DNA from: Prevotella sp.
Lineage (GTDB): Bacteria; Bacteroidota; Bacteroidia; Bacteroidales; Bacteroidaceae
Length of the DNA: 64,000 bases
NCBI GenBank assembly: GCA_017940545.1
Contig: JAGAYI010000006.1
Location: 62,001-126,000, forward strand
Direction: 5' to 3'
Position numbers and translations under genes: made by a program
Part shown: in pieces, positions 1 through 7,722 of the stretch
Numbering within the stretch: the stretch's first letter is position 1
Layout: every line of letters begins with the position of its first letter
The notes under the pieces: model-generated
Told to the model about the DNA's origin: nothing
Seen by the model: the letters and a program-made list of their open reading frames with translations, nothing else
Database searches by the model: none

Positions 1-213
1 ACTGAAGGTGATGTTCCATCCCTCGTGCCGCGCAATGGTGTAGTGGCCGTAAAGGTCGGAGATGGCCGTCACGTGGTGCCCTTTGTAGGTGACGCTTACG
101 TAGGGTATGCTGTCGCCTGTCTCGGCATCAGTGACGTAGCCGGTTATCTGTTGTGCCATGCCGCTCATGGGCAGCAGTAGGAACAGCAGTATCTGTAGCA
201 GGAGATGCTTCAT
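1..213 (-). CDS. Outer-membrane protein N-terminus with carboxypeptidase-like regulatory domain (partial)
   Basis: Seen: reading leftward from the ATG at 211-213 there are 71 codons that run off the window edge. The start is a signal peptide (MKHLLLQILLFLLLP...GMAQ), and QQITGYVTDAETGDSIPYVS follows, the usual opening of a CarboxypepD_reg beta-sandwich. Known: such N-termini precede a beta-barrel in TonB-dependent receptors and in DUF5686 proteins. It lies 15 bp downstream of the LolA-like gene on the same strand, so it is probably the next gene of the aryl-polyene-type operon. Which barrel family follows cannot be seen. Confidence 0.75.
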   Translation of the reverse strand, partial: MKHLLLQILLFLLLPMSGMAQQITGYVTDAETGDSIPYVSVTYKGHHVTAISDLYGHYTIARHEGWNITFS

Positions 214-228
214 AAAGTGCTTCAAAGA

Positions 229-846
229 CTAAAACTTGAAGTTGCTGAAAGTGTATTCGGTGTAGCCTGCCCGCTCGTTCATGCGTAGCGAGCGCAGTTC
301 AGAGGATTTTGTATCGATGGTGAGTACGAATGAGCTGAACATCATGCGCCGTGCGGCTTTCTTGCTGTCGGGTTTGGGGGTGATGGTCAGCACGAGCAGG
401 TTGCCTTTCTTGGAAAGCTGCAGGTCAGTCAGGTGGTCAATGCTTTTGGCTCCGCCTGAAAGAATGCTCTCGAAGACCGTCTGGAACGAGGCAAACTGGA
501 TGTTCTTCTGACTGTTGGTCTTGTGCTTCTTTCCATTGGCCACCATGGTGAACTGGCTGCCCTCCATGAGCAGCTGGTCTTTGCCGCCCTCCATGGTGAT
601 GGTCACCACGGCGGGTGCCTTCATCTGGAATGTTCCCTTGGTGACGGCATCGGTAGCCACGGCATCCTTGTGTGCGCGCTTGGTTACGGTGGCAGTAACG
701 GTCTTGGCATTCTTATAACGTGCTACTGCCTTTTGGAAGTCGGCGGTGGTCTGAGCCAGAATGCTTATAGGCATAAAAATAAATAGACACAGGGGTAAAA
801 TCCATTTCACCCAACCTGTCAGCTTGTTATTGTCAGTCTTTTTCAT
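229..846 (-). CDS. LolA-like periplasmic lipoprotein/lipid carrier
   Basis: The 205-residue product has a signal peptide (hydrophobic core about 15-30, cut after SILAQ) and then one domain of the LolA/LolB half-barrel type, with alternating beta strands (GTFQMKAPAVVTITMEGG, DQLLMEGSQFTMVANGKK). LolA-type proteins move acylated cargo across the periplasm. Aryl-polyene and flexirubin clusters regularly carry a dedicated copy beside the MMPL exporter, as here, so I infer that it helps carry the polyene lipid to the outer membrane. It is close to the usual size. No lipobox cysteine is visible, so it should be soluble. A general LolA role is possible but less likely in this context. Confidence 0.7.
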   Translation of the reverse strand: MKKTDNNKLTGWVKWILPLCLFIFMPISILAQTTADFQKAVARYKNAKTVTATVTKRAHKDAVATDAVTKGTFQMKAPAVVTITMEGGKDQLLMEGSQFTMVANGKKHKTNSQKNIQFASFQTVFESILSGGAKSIDHLTDLQLSKKGNLLVLTITPKPDSKKAARRMMFSSFVLTIDTKSSELRSLRMNERAGYTEYTFSNFKF

Positions 847-940
847 CGTTTTAATATATAGTATCGTTATTTAATTATATGATGACTTCATCAGAAAGAT
901 GTTTATTTTTGTTTCTTCAAGCTATTAATAATTTTTTATT

Positions 941-1660
941 TTACGTATATAGTCCGCCGTTAATGCTCACCACGTTGCCGGTAATATATCCTGCCTCGGT
1001 CGAAGCCAGGAAAGCAGCGAGGGCGGCCACCTCCTCGGGTGTGCCGAAGCGGTTGGCGGGAATGGTTTTCTTCAGGGTAGCCTCGTCGAGTCCTTCGGTC
1101 ATGTCGGTCTTGATGAAACCCGGAGCTATGGCATTGACGGTGATGCCTCGGCGTGCCACCTCTTGTGCGAGTGCCTTGGTAGCGGCAATGATGCCCCCCT
1201 TGGCTGCCGAGTAGTTGGTCTGTCCGGGCAGTCCCTTGAGTCCGCTGACGCTGGCCATGTTGATGATGCGCCCGAAGCGGTGCAGCTGCATGGCGGGCAG
1301 CAGGGGCTGTGTGACATTGAAGAATCCGGAAAGGGTAATATCAACCACTTGGTGCCAGTCTGCCTCAGGCATGAGGGCCATGACATTGTCGCGGCGAATG
1401 CCAGCATTGTTGACTACCACTGAGATGTATTCCTCGGGGTGCTGTTGCTGCCATGCTGCCAAGGCCTGACGCGTCTGCTGACTGTCGGCGACGTCAAACT
1501 GCAGCAGTTCGCCGTGTCCTTCGGCCATGTCGAGCGTGCGCTGTGCTTCAGTCTGGTTACTGACGTAGTTGATGAGTATCTGAAAACCTTGTTGGGCCAG
1601 TCGGATGGCGATGGCGCGGCCGATGCCACGGCTGCCGCCTGTTACGAGTGCATAGTTCAT
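941..1660 (-). CDS. 3-oxoacyl-ACP reductase, FabG-like (polyene cluster ketoreductase)
   Basis: This is a classic short-chain dehydrogenase of 239 residues. The NADP-binding TGGSRGIG is at residues 7-14, NNAG at about 84-87, and the catalytic Ser137, Tyr150 and Lys154 lie in NMASVSG and YSAAK. It reduces 3-oxoacyl-ACP to 3-hydroxyacyl-ACP. Its place in a minus-strand run with a ketosynthase, an ACP and a dehydratase indicates the ketoreductase step of the aryl-polyene-type chain rather than housekeeping fatty-acid synthesis. It begins at an ATG and lies 18 bp downstream of the FAD oxidoreductase gene, so the two are likely co-transcribed. The 94-bp gap before the LolA-like gene is AT-rich and shows no clear signal. 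Confidence 0.85.
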   Translation of the reverse strand: MNYALVTGGSRGIGRAIAIRLAQQGFQILINYVSNQTEAQRTLDMAEGHGELLQFDVADSQQTRQALAAWQQQHPEEYISVVVNNAGIRRDNVMALMPEADWHQVVDITLSGFFNVTQPLLPAMQLHRFGRIINMASVSGLKGLPGQTNYSAAKGGIIAATKALAQEVARRGITVNAIAPGFIKTDMTEGLDEATLKKTIPANRFGTPEEVAALAAFLASTEAGYITGNVVSINGGLYT

Positions 1661-1678
1661 ATTTGTTTCTTTCTTCTT

Positions 1679-3103
1679 TTAATGTTTGTCGTTGAGAATA
1701 AGGGAACATGTCTGAATGGCTGTTCTGGCCACTCCTTCAAGTCCGTGCAGCATCAGGCTCTGACCGGTGAGGTACAGGTTCGGAATGGGCGTGCGCGGCG
1801 AGAGCATGGTGAGCATGAACTGTCGGCTGTCCTTGCGAATGCCGTAGGCAGAGCCTTGTGGCGTCAGGGTGTAGTCGCGCCATGTGAGCGGTGTGCTGGT
1901 ATAGCGCTGGCTTACCATGTCGCTGAGTCCGGGAATCACCTGCTCGGCCAGTTCCATGCACTGGTTGGCAACGTGATTCTTGAATTGTTCGTAGGCCGGT
2001 CCGCGGTGTCCGACGGTGGTTTGCTCCCAGGGGGCTACGGCGGTCCAAGGCATGGGGGTCATGATGTCCACCTGAAGCGGCTGCTCTGCCTGTTCCTGCT
2101 GAACTGTGGCGGGCACGCGGCAGCTCAGCATGATGCCGCCGACGCCTTCTGTGTCCTCATGGAAGTTCCAGACGTTAGGCTTCCGATAGACGAACTTGTT
2201 GTGGTTGAAGTAAGCCAGCCGTCCAGGTTTGAGCACCAGCGAGACGATGAACATGCCAAAGGTGTTGCCGAGTGAAGAGATGCGCCGGCGGTACAGGCCT
2301 TTCAGCTTGTCGGAGTTCTTAACCCACTGGAGGGTGAGGGCCGGATGTGCATCGCTGATGAAGGTGCTACCCTCATAGACCTCGCCGTCGGTGGTTCTGG
2401 CGGCTACTATCTTGCCGTCATGCTCCTGAAGTTCCTCCACCTCGGCCTGACAAATCAGGCATCCGCCGGCCTGCTGCAGGTCGCCCAAAAGGGAGTCGGC
2501 AATGAGCGAGCCGTCACCCCTTAGTCGCCAGCTGCTCTGAATGTAGCTGCTATTGCCATGGGCGAAGGTGAACAGCGGCAGCGACTCGCGGCGGAGCTCC
2601 ATCTTCAGCGATGTGCCGGAGAGCACATTGATGAGCAGCTGGTCGGTGAAGTTGCCCGTCAGGTATTCGTAGGCATTGATTTCGCCGAGCTCCTCAGCAG
2701 GGGGCATGTCGCGCAGTAGCTGTACATAGCGGCTGATGGCTTCCCGCTGGTTGGGGAAGTATTCGGTCATGGTGTGGGCGAAGTGGTCGTAGCCTTCGGC
2801 AAAGGCAAAGGTGTCGTGGCCGATGGTGACACGGTCGAAGCCGTCGGCATCGAGCCGATGCCACGGCAAGTGCATGAGCCCTAACTGGCTGAACAGCCGG
2901 TGCATGGCCTGACCTTCTGCCAGTCCGCCGACGTAGTGGAAACCTGTATCGAAGGCCAGTCCGCTGCGGCTGAAACTCTGCAGACAGCCGCCGGGCTGAC
3001 GCTGTCGTTCCAGCACCAGCACGCTGCGCCCTGCCTGTGCCAACTGACGGGCGCAGGCTAAACCTCCGAATCCGCTTCCTATGATAACAACGTCGTATTT
3101 CAC
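1679..3103 (-). CDS. NAD(P)/FAD-dependent oxidoreductase, phytoene desaturase/RetSat-like
   Basis: The product has 474 residues. The N-terminal dinucleotide fold reads VVIIGSGFGGLACARQLAQA (about 5-24), followed by the acidic LVLERQRQPGGCLQSF that binds the FAD ribose. The C-terminus has the flavin-capping YLTGQSLMLHGLEGVARTA. This is the CrtI/RetSat amine-oxidase-like family, which desaturates, isomerises or reduces conjugated polyenes. Family members sit in Bacteroidetes flexirubin/aryl-polyene clusters. I infer that it tailors the polyene chain; the exact reaction is unknown. The start is GTG at 3101-3103, with no in-frame ATG just upstream. The MMPL exporter gene ends 41 bp upstream. Confidence 0.75.
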   Translation of the reverse strand: MKYDVVIIGSGFGGLACARQLAQAGRSVLVLERQRQPGGCLQSFSRSGLAFDTGFHYVGGLAEGQAMHRLFSQLGLMHLPWHRLDADGFDRVTIGHDTFAFAEGYDHFAHTMTEYFPNQREAISRYVQLLRDMPPAEELGEINAYEYLTGNFTDQLLINVLSGTSLKMELRRESLPLFTFAHGNSSYIQSSWRLRGDGSLIADSLLGDLQQAGGCLICQAEVEELQEHDGKIVAARTTDGEVYEGSTFISDAHPALTLQWVKNSDKLKGLYRRRISSLGNTFGMFIVSLVLKPGRLAYFNHNKFVYRKPNVWNFHEDTEGVGGIMLSCRVPATVQQEQAEQPLQVDIMTPMPWTAVAPWEQTTVGHRGPAYEQFKNHVANQCMELAEQVIPGLSDMVSQRYTSTPLTWRDYTLTPQGSAYGIRKDSRQFMLTMLSPRTPIPNLYLTGQSLMLHGLEGVARTAIQTCSLILNDKH

Positions 3104-3143
3104 ACTATGTATGTACTAATATGGAGTATATAGAGGTATGTAC

Positions 3144-5678
3144 TTAATTTTTCCTGATGCGCTCCAGCCATCGGAAGATGGCAGGCTGCAACACGTATGA
3201 GAGAACCACGGCAGACAGCAGACCTACCAGCGTGGAGAATCCGACGCTGCGAATGGCGGGGTGGGAGGCCAGCAGCATGCTGCTGACGCTGACGATGAGT
3301 GTGACGGCACTCAGGAAGATGGCCGTCTTATGATATTGCAGTTTGTTTTGTTGCTGTCCCTGACTGATGAGTCCGTCCATGACGAAGATGCTATAGTCAA
3401 CACCCACACCAAAGATAAAGGTTGAGATGATGATGCTGATGAGGTTGAAGCTGACCCCGAACAGCACCATGGCCCCCAGCACAATGATCCAGCTGAGCAG
3501 AATGGGCATGAAGCCCAGCAACGTGTGCTTCAGGTTGAAGTGGAAGCTGACCAGCAACACCGAGAACACGAACAGCATGGAGAGCCACTGCAGCACGTTG
3601 AAGTCGTCGTTCATGCGGTTCAGCGTGTCGGTAGTATAATAATAGGTGTCGAGCACCATCAGGTTCGGGTGTTGTGCCACGGCATCACAAATGCGTATGT
3701 AGTCGCTCTGGCTGCTACGTACGGAGTCGTTGGCACAGCGCACGGAAGTAAAGCAGAGGTAGTCGCCGCCATACGACTGCTCCATGAGTGTTGATTGGTA
3801 GCCTTTGGGAATGAGTCCTGTGGCATAGAGCGAGTCGGGCTCATAGTCGGCCGTGGCAGCCTCGAAGAACGGCTCGAAGCCTTCCGGCCGCAAGCCGGCG
3901 GCAGGTGCTGTCTCGGCTATGAGCCGGCGCACCTGGCTGAGTCGCTCAGGTGTCCAGTAGGCTTTCCATGCATCGATGCGCTCCTGCTGTCGTTTCAGCG
4001 AGACGAATATTTCGTGGGTTCTGCCATAGCTCTTCACGAGTCCGAGCCGTTGCAGTGAGTCTAACTTCTGGCTGAGGACGGAGAAGTGCTCAATGGCTTC
4101 CTCCATGGTTTTGCCCTGGCTGGCAAAGTATTTCTGCTTGTCGCCCGTGTAGGTCTTTTCGCGTAGAAGCTGTTCGGAGTGTTCCGTCAGTTCCTCTTCA
4201 TAGCCCAGGTTGTGCATGTCAGCGTCGAAGCGTGTACCACCTACGATATACGCACCGATGCCAATGACGGTGACCAGCGTGATGACGGCTATGAGCGGTT
4301 TGTTACGGTCAAAGGGGTAGGCGTTGATGCGGTCTATCCACGCCATGCCGGTGGCATTGGTCTTGCTGCTGAGCAGTTGTGGCAGATAGGTCAGGCTGAA
4401 CAGGGTAGTTCCTAAGATGACGAATGCCGCAAAGAGTCCGAAGTCCTGCAGCAGGTCGGTCTTGATGAAGATGAGCCCGGCAAACGAGCCGATGGTGGTC
4501 AGGCATCCCAGGAATACGGGTTTGGTCTGGTCGCGCAGCAGCTGGCGTATGTCGGAAACATACTGGTGGTGGGTCAGCACGTGGAGCACGTAGCTGAGTG
4601 CCACGCCCAGCACGACGCCGCCAATGCCCAGTGCCAGCAGTGAGAACTGCCCCTTGAGCCAATACATCATGGCCAGTCCGAAGAGTGTTCCGAAGCCGAC
4701 GGGCAACAGCAGCAGGGGGATGGTGTCCCAGCGGCGGAAGCACACCAGCAGGAAGATGAGTACGAGAATGAGTGCACCGGTAATGGTGGTGGTCAGGTCG
4801 TGCTTAATCTGCGTGGCATTATAAAAGCCGCTGGCAGGCGTGCCATGATAGCTGATGCGCACGTTGGGGTGGGTGGTCTCGAACTGTTTGATGAGCTGGT
4901 TCAGACGCAGGAAGAGCGCGGAGCCTTGTCCGGTGTTGGTAGATGAGAAGTGGGGGGTGAGGAAGGCCAGGCACACCGTGGAGTCAGGCACGAAGAAGTG
5001 GTTGTCGATGGTTTTGTAGTTTCCGGCGCTCAGTAGTGGCGACATCTGTTCGGCCAGCACGTTGCGCATGCCCAGAGGGTCTGTCATGATGAGCTCCGGG
5101 AACATTTCCCCGAACTCGCTGGTCAGGTCTTCGTGGTTCTGGCGCATCTGTTCTTTGAAGTGTCCGAGGGTCAGCAGGGAGTCAAAGCGGGCGTATGCCG
5201 TTGTGTCAATGTAGGCTGGCAGATGCTGTGTCAGGTAGTCGATGCCGTCAGGCATCAGCTCATCGTCAATCCGGTAGAAAATGTCTTCAATGAGAGACGA
5301 GTCTTTTTGCAGGGAGTCAACGAAGGCATCACAGACAGTGATTAAGGGGTTTTCAGAGTAATCGGAGTTTTCAGAGTAATCGGAGTTTTCAGAGTAATCG
5401 GAGTAATCTGATTTTTCTGATTTTTCTGATTTTTCTGAATTCCCTGAAACCTGCTCGAACAGCAGGAAAGTCTTGTCCTTGATTTTCAGGTCGGCGAAAG
5501 CCAGCTTGGTGGTGCCGTCCTCATTCTTTGAGGAAGGCATCAGTTTGTTGATGTCTTCTTCAAGGTGAATCTGCAGGGCAAAGAAGCCGAAGAAGGCAAA
5601 GAGCGCCAACATCGACAGCCAGCAGACGGTGCGGTGACTGCGGAAGAAATCGGAAAGACGAATGAAGAATGCTGTCAT
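3144..5678 (-). CDS. MMPL/RND-type lipid exporter of the polyene cluster
   Basis: The 844-residue inner-membrane protein has an RND half-repeat layout: one N-terminal transmembrane segment (about 19-37), a periplasmic loop, a five-helix bundle around GALILVLIFLLVCF to LPQLLSS, a second large loop, and a final five-helix bundle with GVGVDYSIFVMDGLISQ near 745. MMPL proteins export lipids by proton motive force, and aryl-polyene clusters carry one to move the polyene lipid. The first periplasmic loop holds a low-complexity insert of SEK and SDY/SEN repeats at about residues 80-109, encoded by 9- and 18-bp DNA repeats at 5350-5438. The gene overlaps the dehydratase gene upstream by 4 bp (ATGA), which suggests coupled translation. 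Confidence 0.82.
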   Translation of the reverse strand: MTAFFIRLSDFFRSHRTVCWLSMLALFAFFGFFALQIHLEEDINKLMPSSKNEDGTTKLAFADLKIKDKTFLLFEQVSGNSEKSEKSEKSDYSDYSENSDYSENSDYSENPLITVCDAFVDSLQKDSSLIEDIFYRIDDELMPDGIDYLTQHLPAYIDTTAYARFDSLLTLGHFKEQMRQNHEDLTSEFGEMFPELIMTDPLGMRNVLAEQMSPLLSAGNYKTIDNHFFVPDSTVCLAFLTPHFSSTNTGQGSALFLRLNQLIKQFETTHPNVRISYHGTPASGFYNATQIKHDLTTTITGALILVLIFLLVCFRRWDTIPLLLLPVGFGTLFGLAMMYWLKGQFSLLALGIGGVVLGVALSYVLHVLTHHQYVSDIRQLLRDQTKPVFLGCLTTIGSFAGLIFIKTDLLQDFGLFAAFVILGTTLFSLTYLPQLLSSKTNATGMAWIDRINAYPFDRNKPLIAVITLVTVIGIGAYIVGGTRFDADMHNLGYEEELTEHSEQLLREKTYTGDKQKYFASQGKTMEEAIEHFSVLSQKLDSLQRLGLVKSYGRTHEIFVSLKRQQERIDAWKAYWTPERLSQVRRLIAETAPAAGLRPEGFEPFFEAATADYEPDSLYATGLIPKGYQSTLMEQSYGGDYLCFTSVRCANDSVRSSQSDYIRICDAVAQHPNLMVLDTYYYTTDTLNRMNDDFNVLQWLSMLFVFSVLLVSFHFNLKHTLLGFMPILLSWIIVLGAMVLFGVSFNLISIIISTFIFGVGVDYSIFVMDGLISQGQQQNKLQYHKTAIFLSAVTLIVSVSSMLLASHPAIRSVGFSTLVGLLSAVVLSYVLQPAIFRWLERIRKN
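5350..5438. repeat. In-frame 9/18-bp tandem repeats inside the MMPL exporter gene
   Basis: On the plus strand three identical 18-bp units (TTTTCAGAGTAATCGGAG) occupy 5350-5403, and three 9-bp units (TTTTTCTGA) occupy 5412-5438. Both unit lengths are multiples of three, so gain or loss of a unit keeps the exporter frame. They encode repeated Ser-Glu-Lys and Ser-Asp-Tyr-Ser-Glu-Asn in a periplasmic loop. Confidence 0.9.
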
Positions 5679-6136
5679 GACTGCATAAATATTTTCAGTT
5701 CTATTTCTGCTATCAGCTCATCGCCGACATACGAGACGCCCTGTGCCAGCGTCATGCTGCCGAAGGAAAATCCGAAGGATACGGAACTCTCAATCAACTC
5801 CTCTAACTTAGGCCTGCGGTGACACGTAAAGTGCTTCACCTCGGCAATCATTCCTACCGGGGGCTCTGTGGCGCTTTTCTGTATGGCCTTGTAGCCAGCC
5901 AGTGCAGAGCACGACTGTGCCAGATGTTCTATCAGCCCCGTCTCGGCCATCTCGCCGCAGGGCAGCAGAAAATAGTTGCCAAGACGGACCGTAAGGCCCG
6001 TCATGGCTATCTGGTCTGCCTGCTTGTCGCTCATGTCGTGATGCTTGCCGGCTTCAAACTCCTCCACCATCATAAACGGTTCGCGCTGGGGGATGAGCTG
6101 CTTGATGTCTTCACCTTCGTATCTGACCATAGACAT
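5675..6136 (-). CDS. Hotdog-fold 3-hydroxyacyl-ACP dehydratase (ApeP/FabZ-like)
   Basis: The 153-residue product resembles the single-domain dehydratases of aryl-polyene clusters. It opens with DIKQLIPQREPFMMVEEFEA, the usual start of FabZ/FabA-like hotdog proteins, and has a central-helix segment LLPCGEMAETGLIEHLAQS. The FabZ catalytic His of HxxGxP is not obvious: the matching stretch reads GNYFLLPCGEM, while the helix acid is kept (E of MAETG or IEH). This is why I prefer an ApeP/ApeI-like dehydratase to a housekeeping FabZ. It would remove water from 3-hydroxyacyl-ACP to build the conjugated chain. A second in-frame ATG at 6128-6130 is an alternative start. It lies 9 bp downstream of the ACP gene. 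Confidence 0.72.
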   Translation of the reverse strand: MSMVRYEGEDIKQLIPQREPFMMVEEFEAGKHHDMSDKQADQIAMTGLTVRLGNYFLLPCGEMAETGLIEHLAQSCSALAGYKAIQKSATEPPVGMIAEVKHFTCHRRPKLEELIESSVSFGFSFGSMTLAQGVSYVGDELIAEIELKIFMQS

Positions 6137-6145
6137 GGGGACGCT

Positions 6146-6388
6146 TTAAGCCAGGTGTTGCTCAATGTAGTCGTACAGGTTGTTGAAAGTCTGTATCTGG
6201 TGCAGGTCGCTGACGGGGATGGTAATCTTGTAGGTCATCTGTACCAGTGCTATCAGGTCAACCAGGTTGATGCTGTCTAACTGGAGTGTCTCCTTCAGGG
6301 AAGCATCGGGGGTGAATTCACTCTGTTCTACTTCAAATTCTTCTGCGAGCATGCTGTTTACCTGCTCAATGATTTCTTGTCTTGTCAT
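6146..6388 (-). CDS. Acyl carrier protein of the polyene cluster
   Basis: The 80-residue acidic protein is of carrier-protein size. The 4'-phosphopantetheine attachment serine is Ser39 in LQLDSINLVDLI, matching the D-S-[LI] motif. The helix II acids and hydrophobics that contact ketosynthases follow it. It would carry the growing acyl chain between the ketosynthase upstream and the dehydratase and reductase downstream. The ketosynthase gene ends 45 bp upstream on the same strand. A housekeeping ACP would normally lie beside fabF in the fatty-acid operon, so I infer a dedicated carrier. Confidence 0.88.
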   Translation of the reverse strand: MTRQEIIEQVNSMLAEEFEVEQSEFTPDASLKETLQLDSINLVDLIALVQMTYKITIPVSDLHQIQTFNNLYDYIEQHLA

Positions 6389-6433
6389 AATGTTTTTTAA
6401 TTTGATATTTATTTGATATTTTTGATGATGTTG

Positions 6434-7660
6434 TCATTTCATGTCTCTGACAATGAGCGTAGAGTTGGTTCCGCCAAAGCCGAACGAGTTGCTCATGAAC
6501 GTGTCGAAGTGGGCCTCAATGGTTTCTGGCACCACGTGTATGCATGCTGTCTCGTCGTCAGGGTTCTCGAAGTTCACGTTACCGGCAATGAAGTTGTTTT
6601 TCATCATGAGCAGCGAGTAGATGATTTCCGACGCTCCAGCCATCCACATTTCGTGTCCCGTCTGGCATTTCGTCGAGGTGACGGGAACGCGGTAGTCGCC
6701 GAATATCTGTGCAATGGCCTGTGCCTCGCGGCTGTCGCCAATCTTTGTCGATGTGGCGTGTGCGTTGACGTAGCCTATTTCTTTTATTGACATGCCGCTT
6801 TGTTGCAGACAGAGCTCCAGCGAGCGTGCCGGACCAGCCACGTTGGGTGTTGATATATGGTCGCCGTTGCCTGAGAATCCCCAACTGACTATTTCTGCCA
6901 ATATCGGTGCACCTCGGCGTACGGCGCTCTCGTAGCTTTCCAGTACCAGTGTGGCAGCACCGCCGCCTGGCACCAGTCCGTTACGGTCGCGGTCGAAGGG
7001 TCGGCTGGCCTTCAGCGGGTCGTTGTCGTCGCGCAGTGCAAACGACTGGATGCCGTCGAACGAGGCTACGCCGTACATGTTGGCTTCCTGTGCTCCACCG
7101 CAGATGACGCAGTCCTGCAGGCCGTTGCGAATGAGCAGGCTGGCCAGTCCCACCGACTGTGAGCCGGAAGCACAGGCAGCCGAAGCCGTCAGGTTGATGC
7201 CCTTCAGGTGGAATAGGCATGCCAGGTTCATGGTGACCGTAGAGTTCATTGACTGGAAGATGGCGCCGCTGCCACAGGCAGCTGTCGAGCCAAACTGCCG
7301 GAACTTGTCCAGCGCCCGCATGGTAGCCTCGGCAACGGAGTCGTTTCCGTATATGATGCCCACCTCATGCTGGTCCATGTAGTCCATGTCAAGTCCGGCA
7401 CTTTCCAGAGCGTCTTTCGTGGCCATGTAGGCATATTGCGCCTCCTCGGGCATGAACTGTCTGAAATTGCGGTTGACGTAGGGTTTCAAATCTGCTTTGG
7501 GAACATTGGCGCAGAACGGTGAGCGGAACCCCATGTCCATGCGCTCCTGACTGAAGATAATACCACTTTTCCCGTCATACAGGGACTGGCGTACCTCTTC
7601 GAGTGTCGTGCCAAGGCACGACCAGATACCCATACCTGTTATTACTACTCTTCTTTCCAT
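6434..7660 (-). CDS. Beta-ketoacyl-ACP synthase (KAS II/ApeO-like)
   Basis: This is a 408-residue thiolase-fold condensing enzyme with a complete Cys-His-His triad: Cys163 in AACASGSQS, His301 in VNAHATST and His336 in KCQTGHEMWMAG. The C-terminal NSFGFGGTNSTLIV is also present. It condenses malonyl-ACP with the growing acyl chain. Housekeeping FabF usually reads KSMTGH..GAAG around the second His; the divergent KCQTGHEMWMAG and the clustering with a dedicated ACP, dehydratase and MMPL exporter point to the elongating synthase of an aryl-polyene-like product. The rest of the cluster (starter-unit enzymes, chain-length factor, acyltransferase) is not in the window and may lie left of position 1. 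Confidence 0.88.
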   Translation of the reverse strand: MERRVVITGMGIWSCLGTTLEEVRQSLYDGKSGIIFSQERMDMGFRSPFCANVPKADLKPYVNRNFRQFMPEEAQYAYMATKDALESAGLDMDYMDQHEVGIIYGNDSVAEATMRALDKFRQFGSTAACGSGAIFQSMNSTVTMNLACLFHLKGINLTASAACASGSQSVGLASLLIRNGLQDCVICGGAQEANMYGVASFDGIQSFALRDDNDPLKASRPFDRDRNGLVPGGGAATLVLESYESAVRRGAPILAEIVSWGFSGNGDHISTPNVAGPARSLELCLQQSGMSIKEIGYVNAHATSTKIGDSREAQAIAQIFGDYRVPVTSTKCQTGHEMWMAGASEIIYSLLMMKNNFIAGNVNFENPDDETACIHVVPETIEAHFDTFMSNSFGFGGTNSTLIVRDMK

Positions 7661-7667
7661 TATAAAT

Positions 7668-7722
7668 GTTGAATTATGAATTATGCGTGTTGAATGATGC
7701 GTGTTGAATGATGCATTATGAT
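7668..7722. repeat. Short tandem repeat GTGTTGAATGATGC
   Basis: The 55-bp gap between the ketosynthase and GNAT-like genes contains two to three copies of a unit of about 14 bp (GTGTTGAATGATGC and variants). No promoter is evident, so the genes may be read through from upstream. Confidence 0.6.

Noticed and set aside
1439-2275. A 278-aa plus-strand ORF in the polyene cluster
   Set aside because: It is antisense to the FabG-like and FAD oxidoreductase genes and has no domain.
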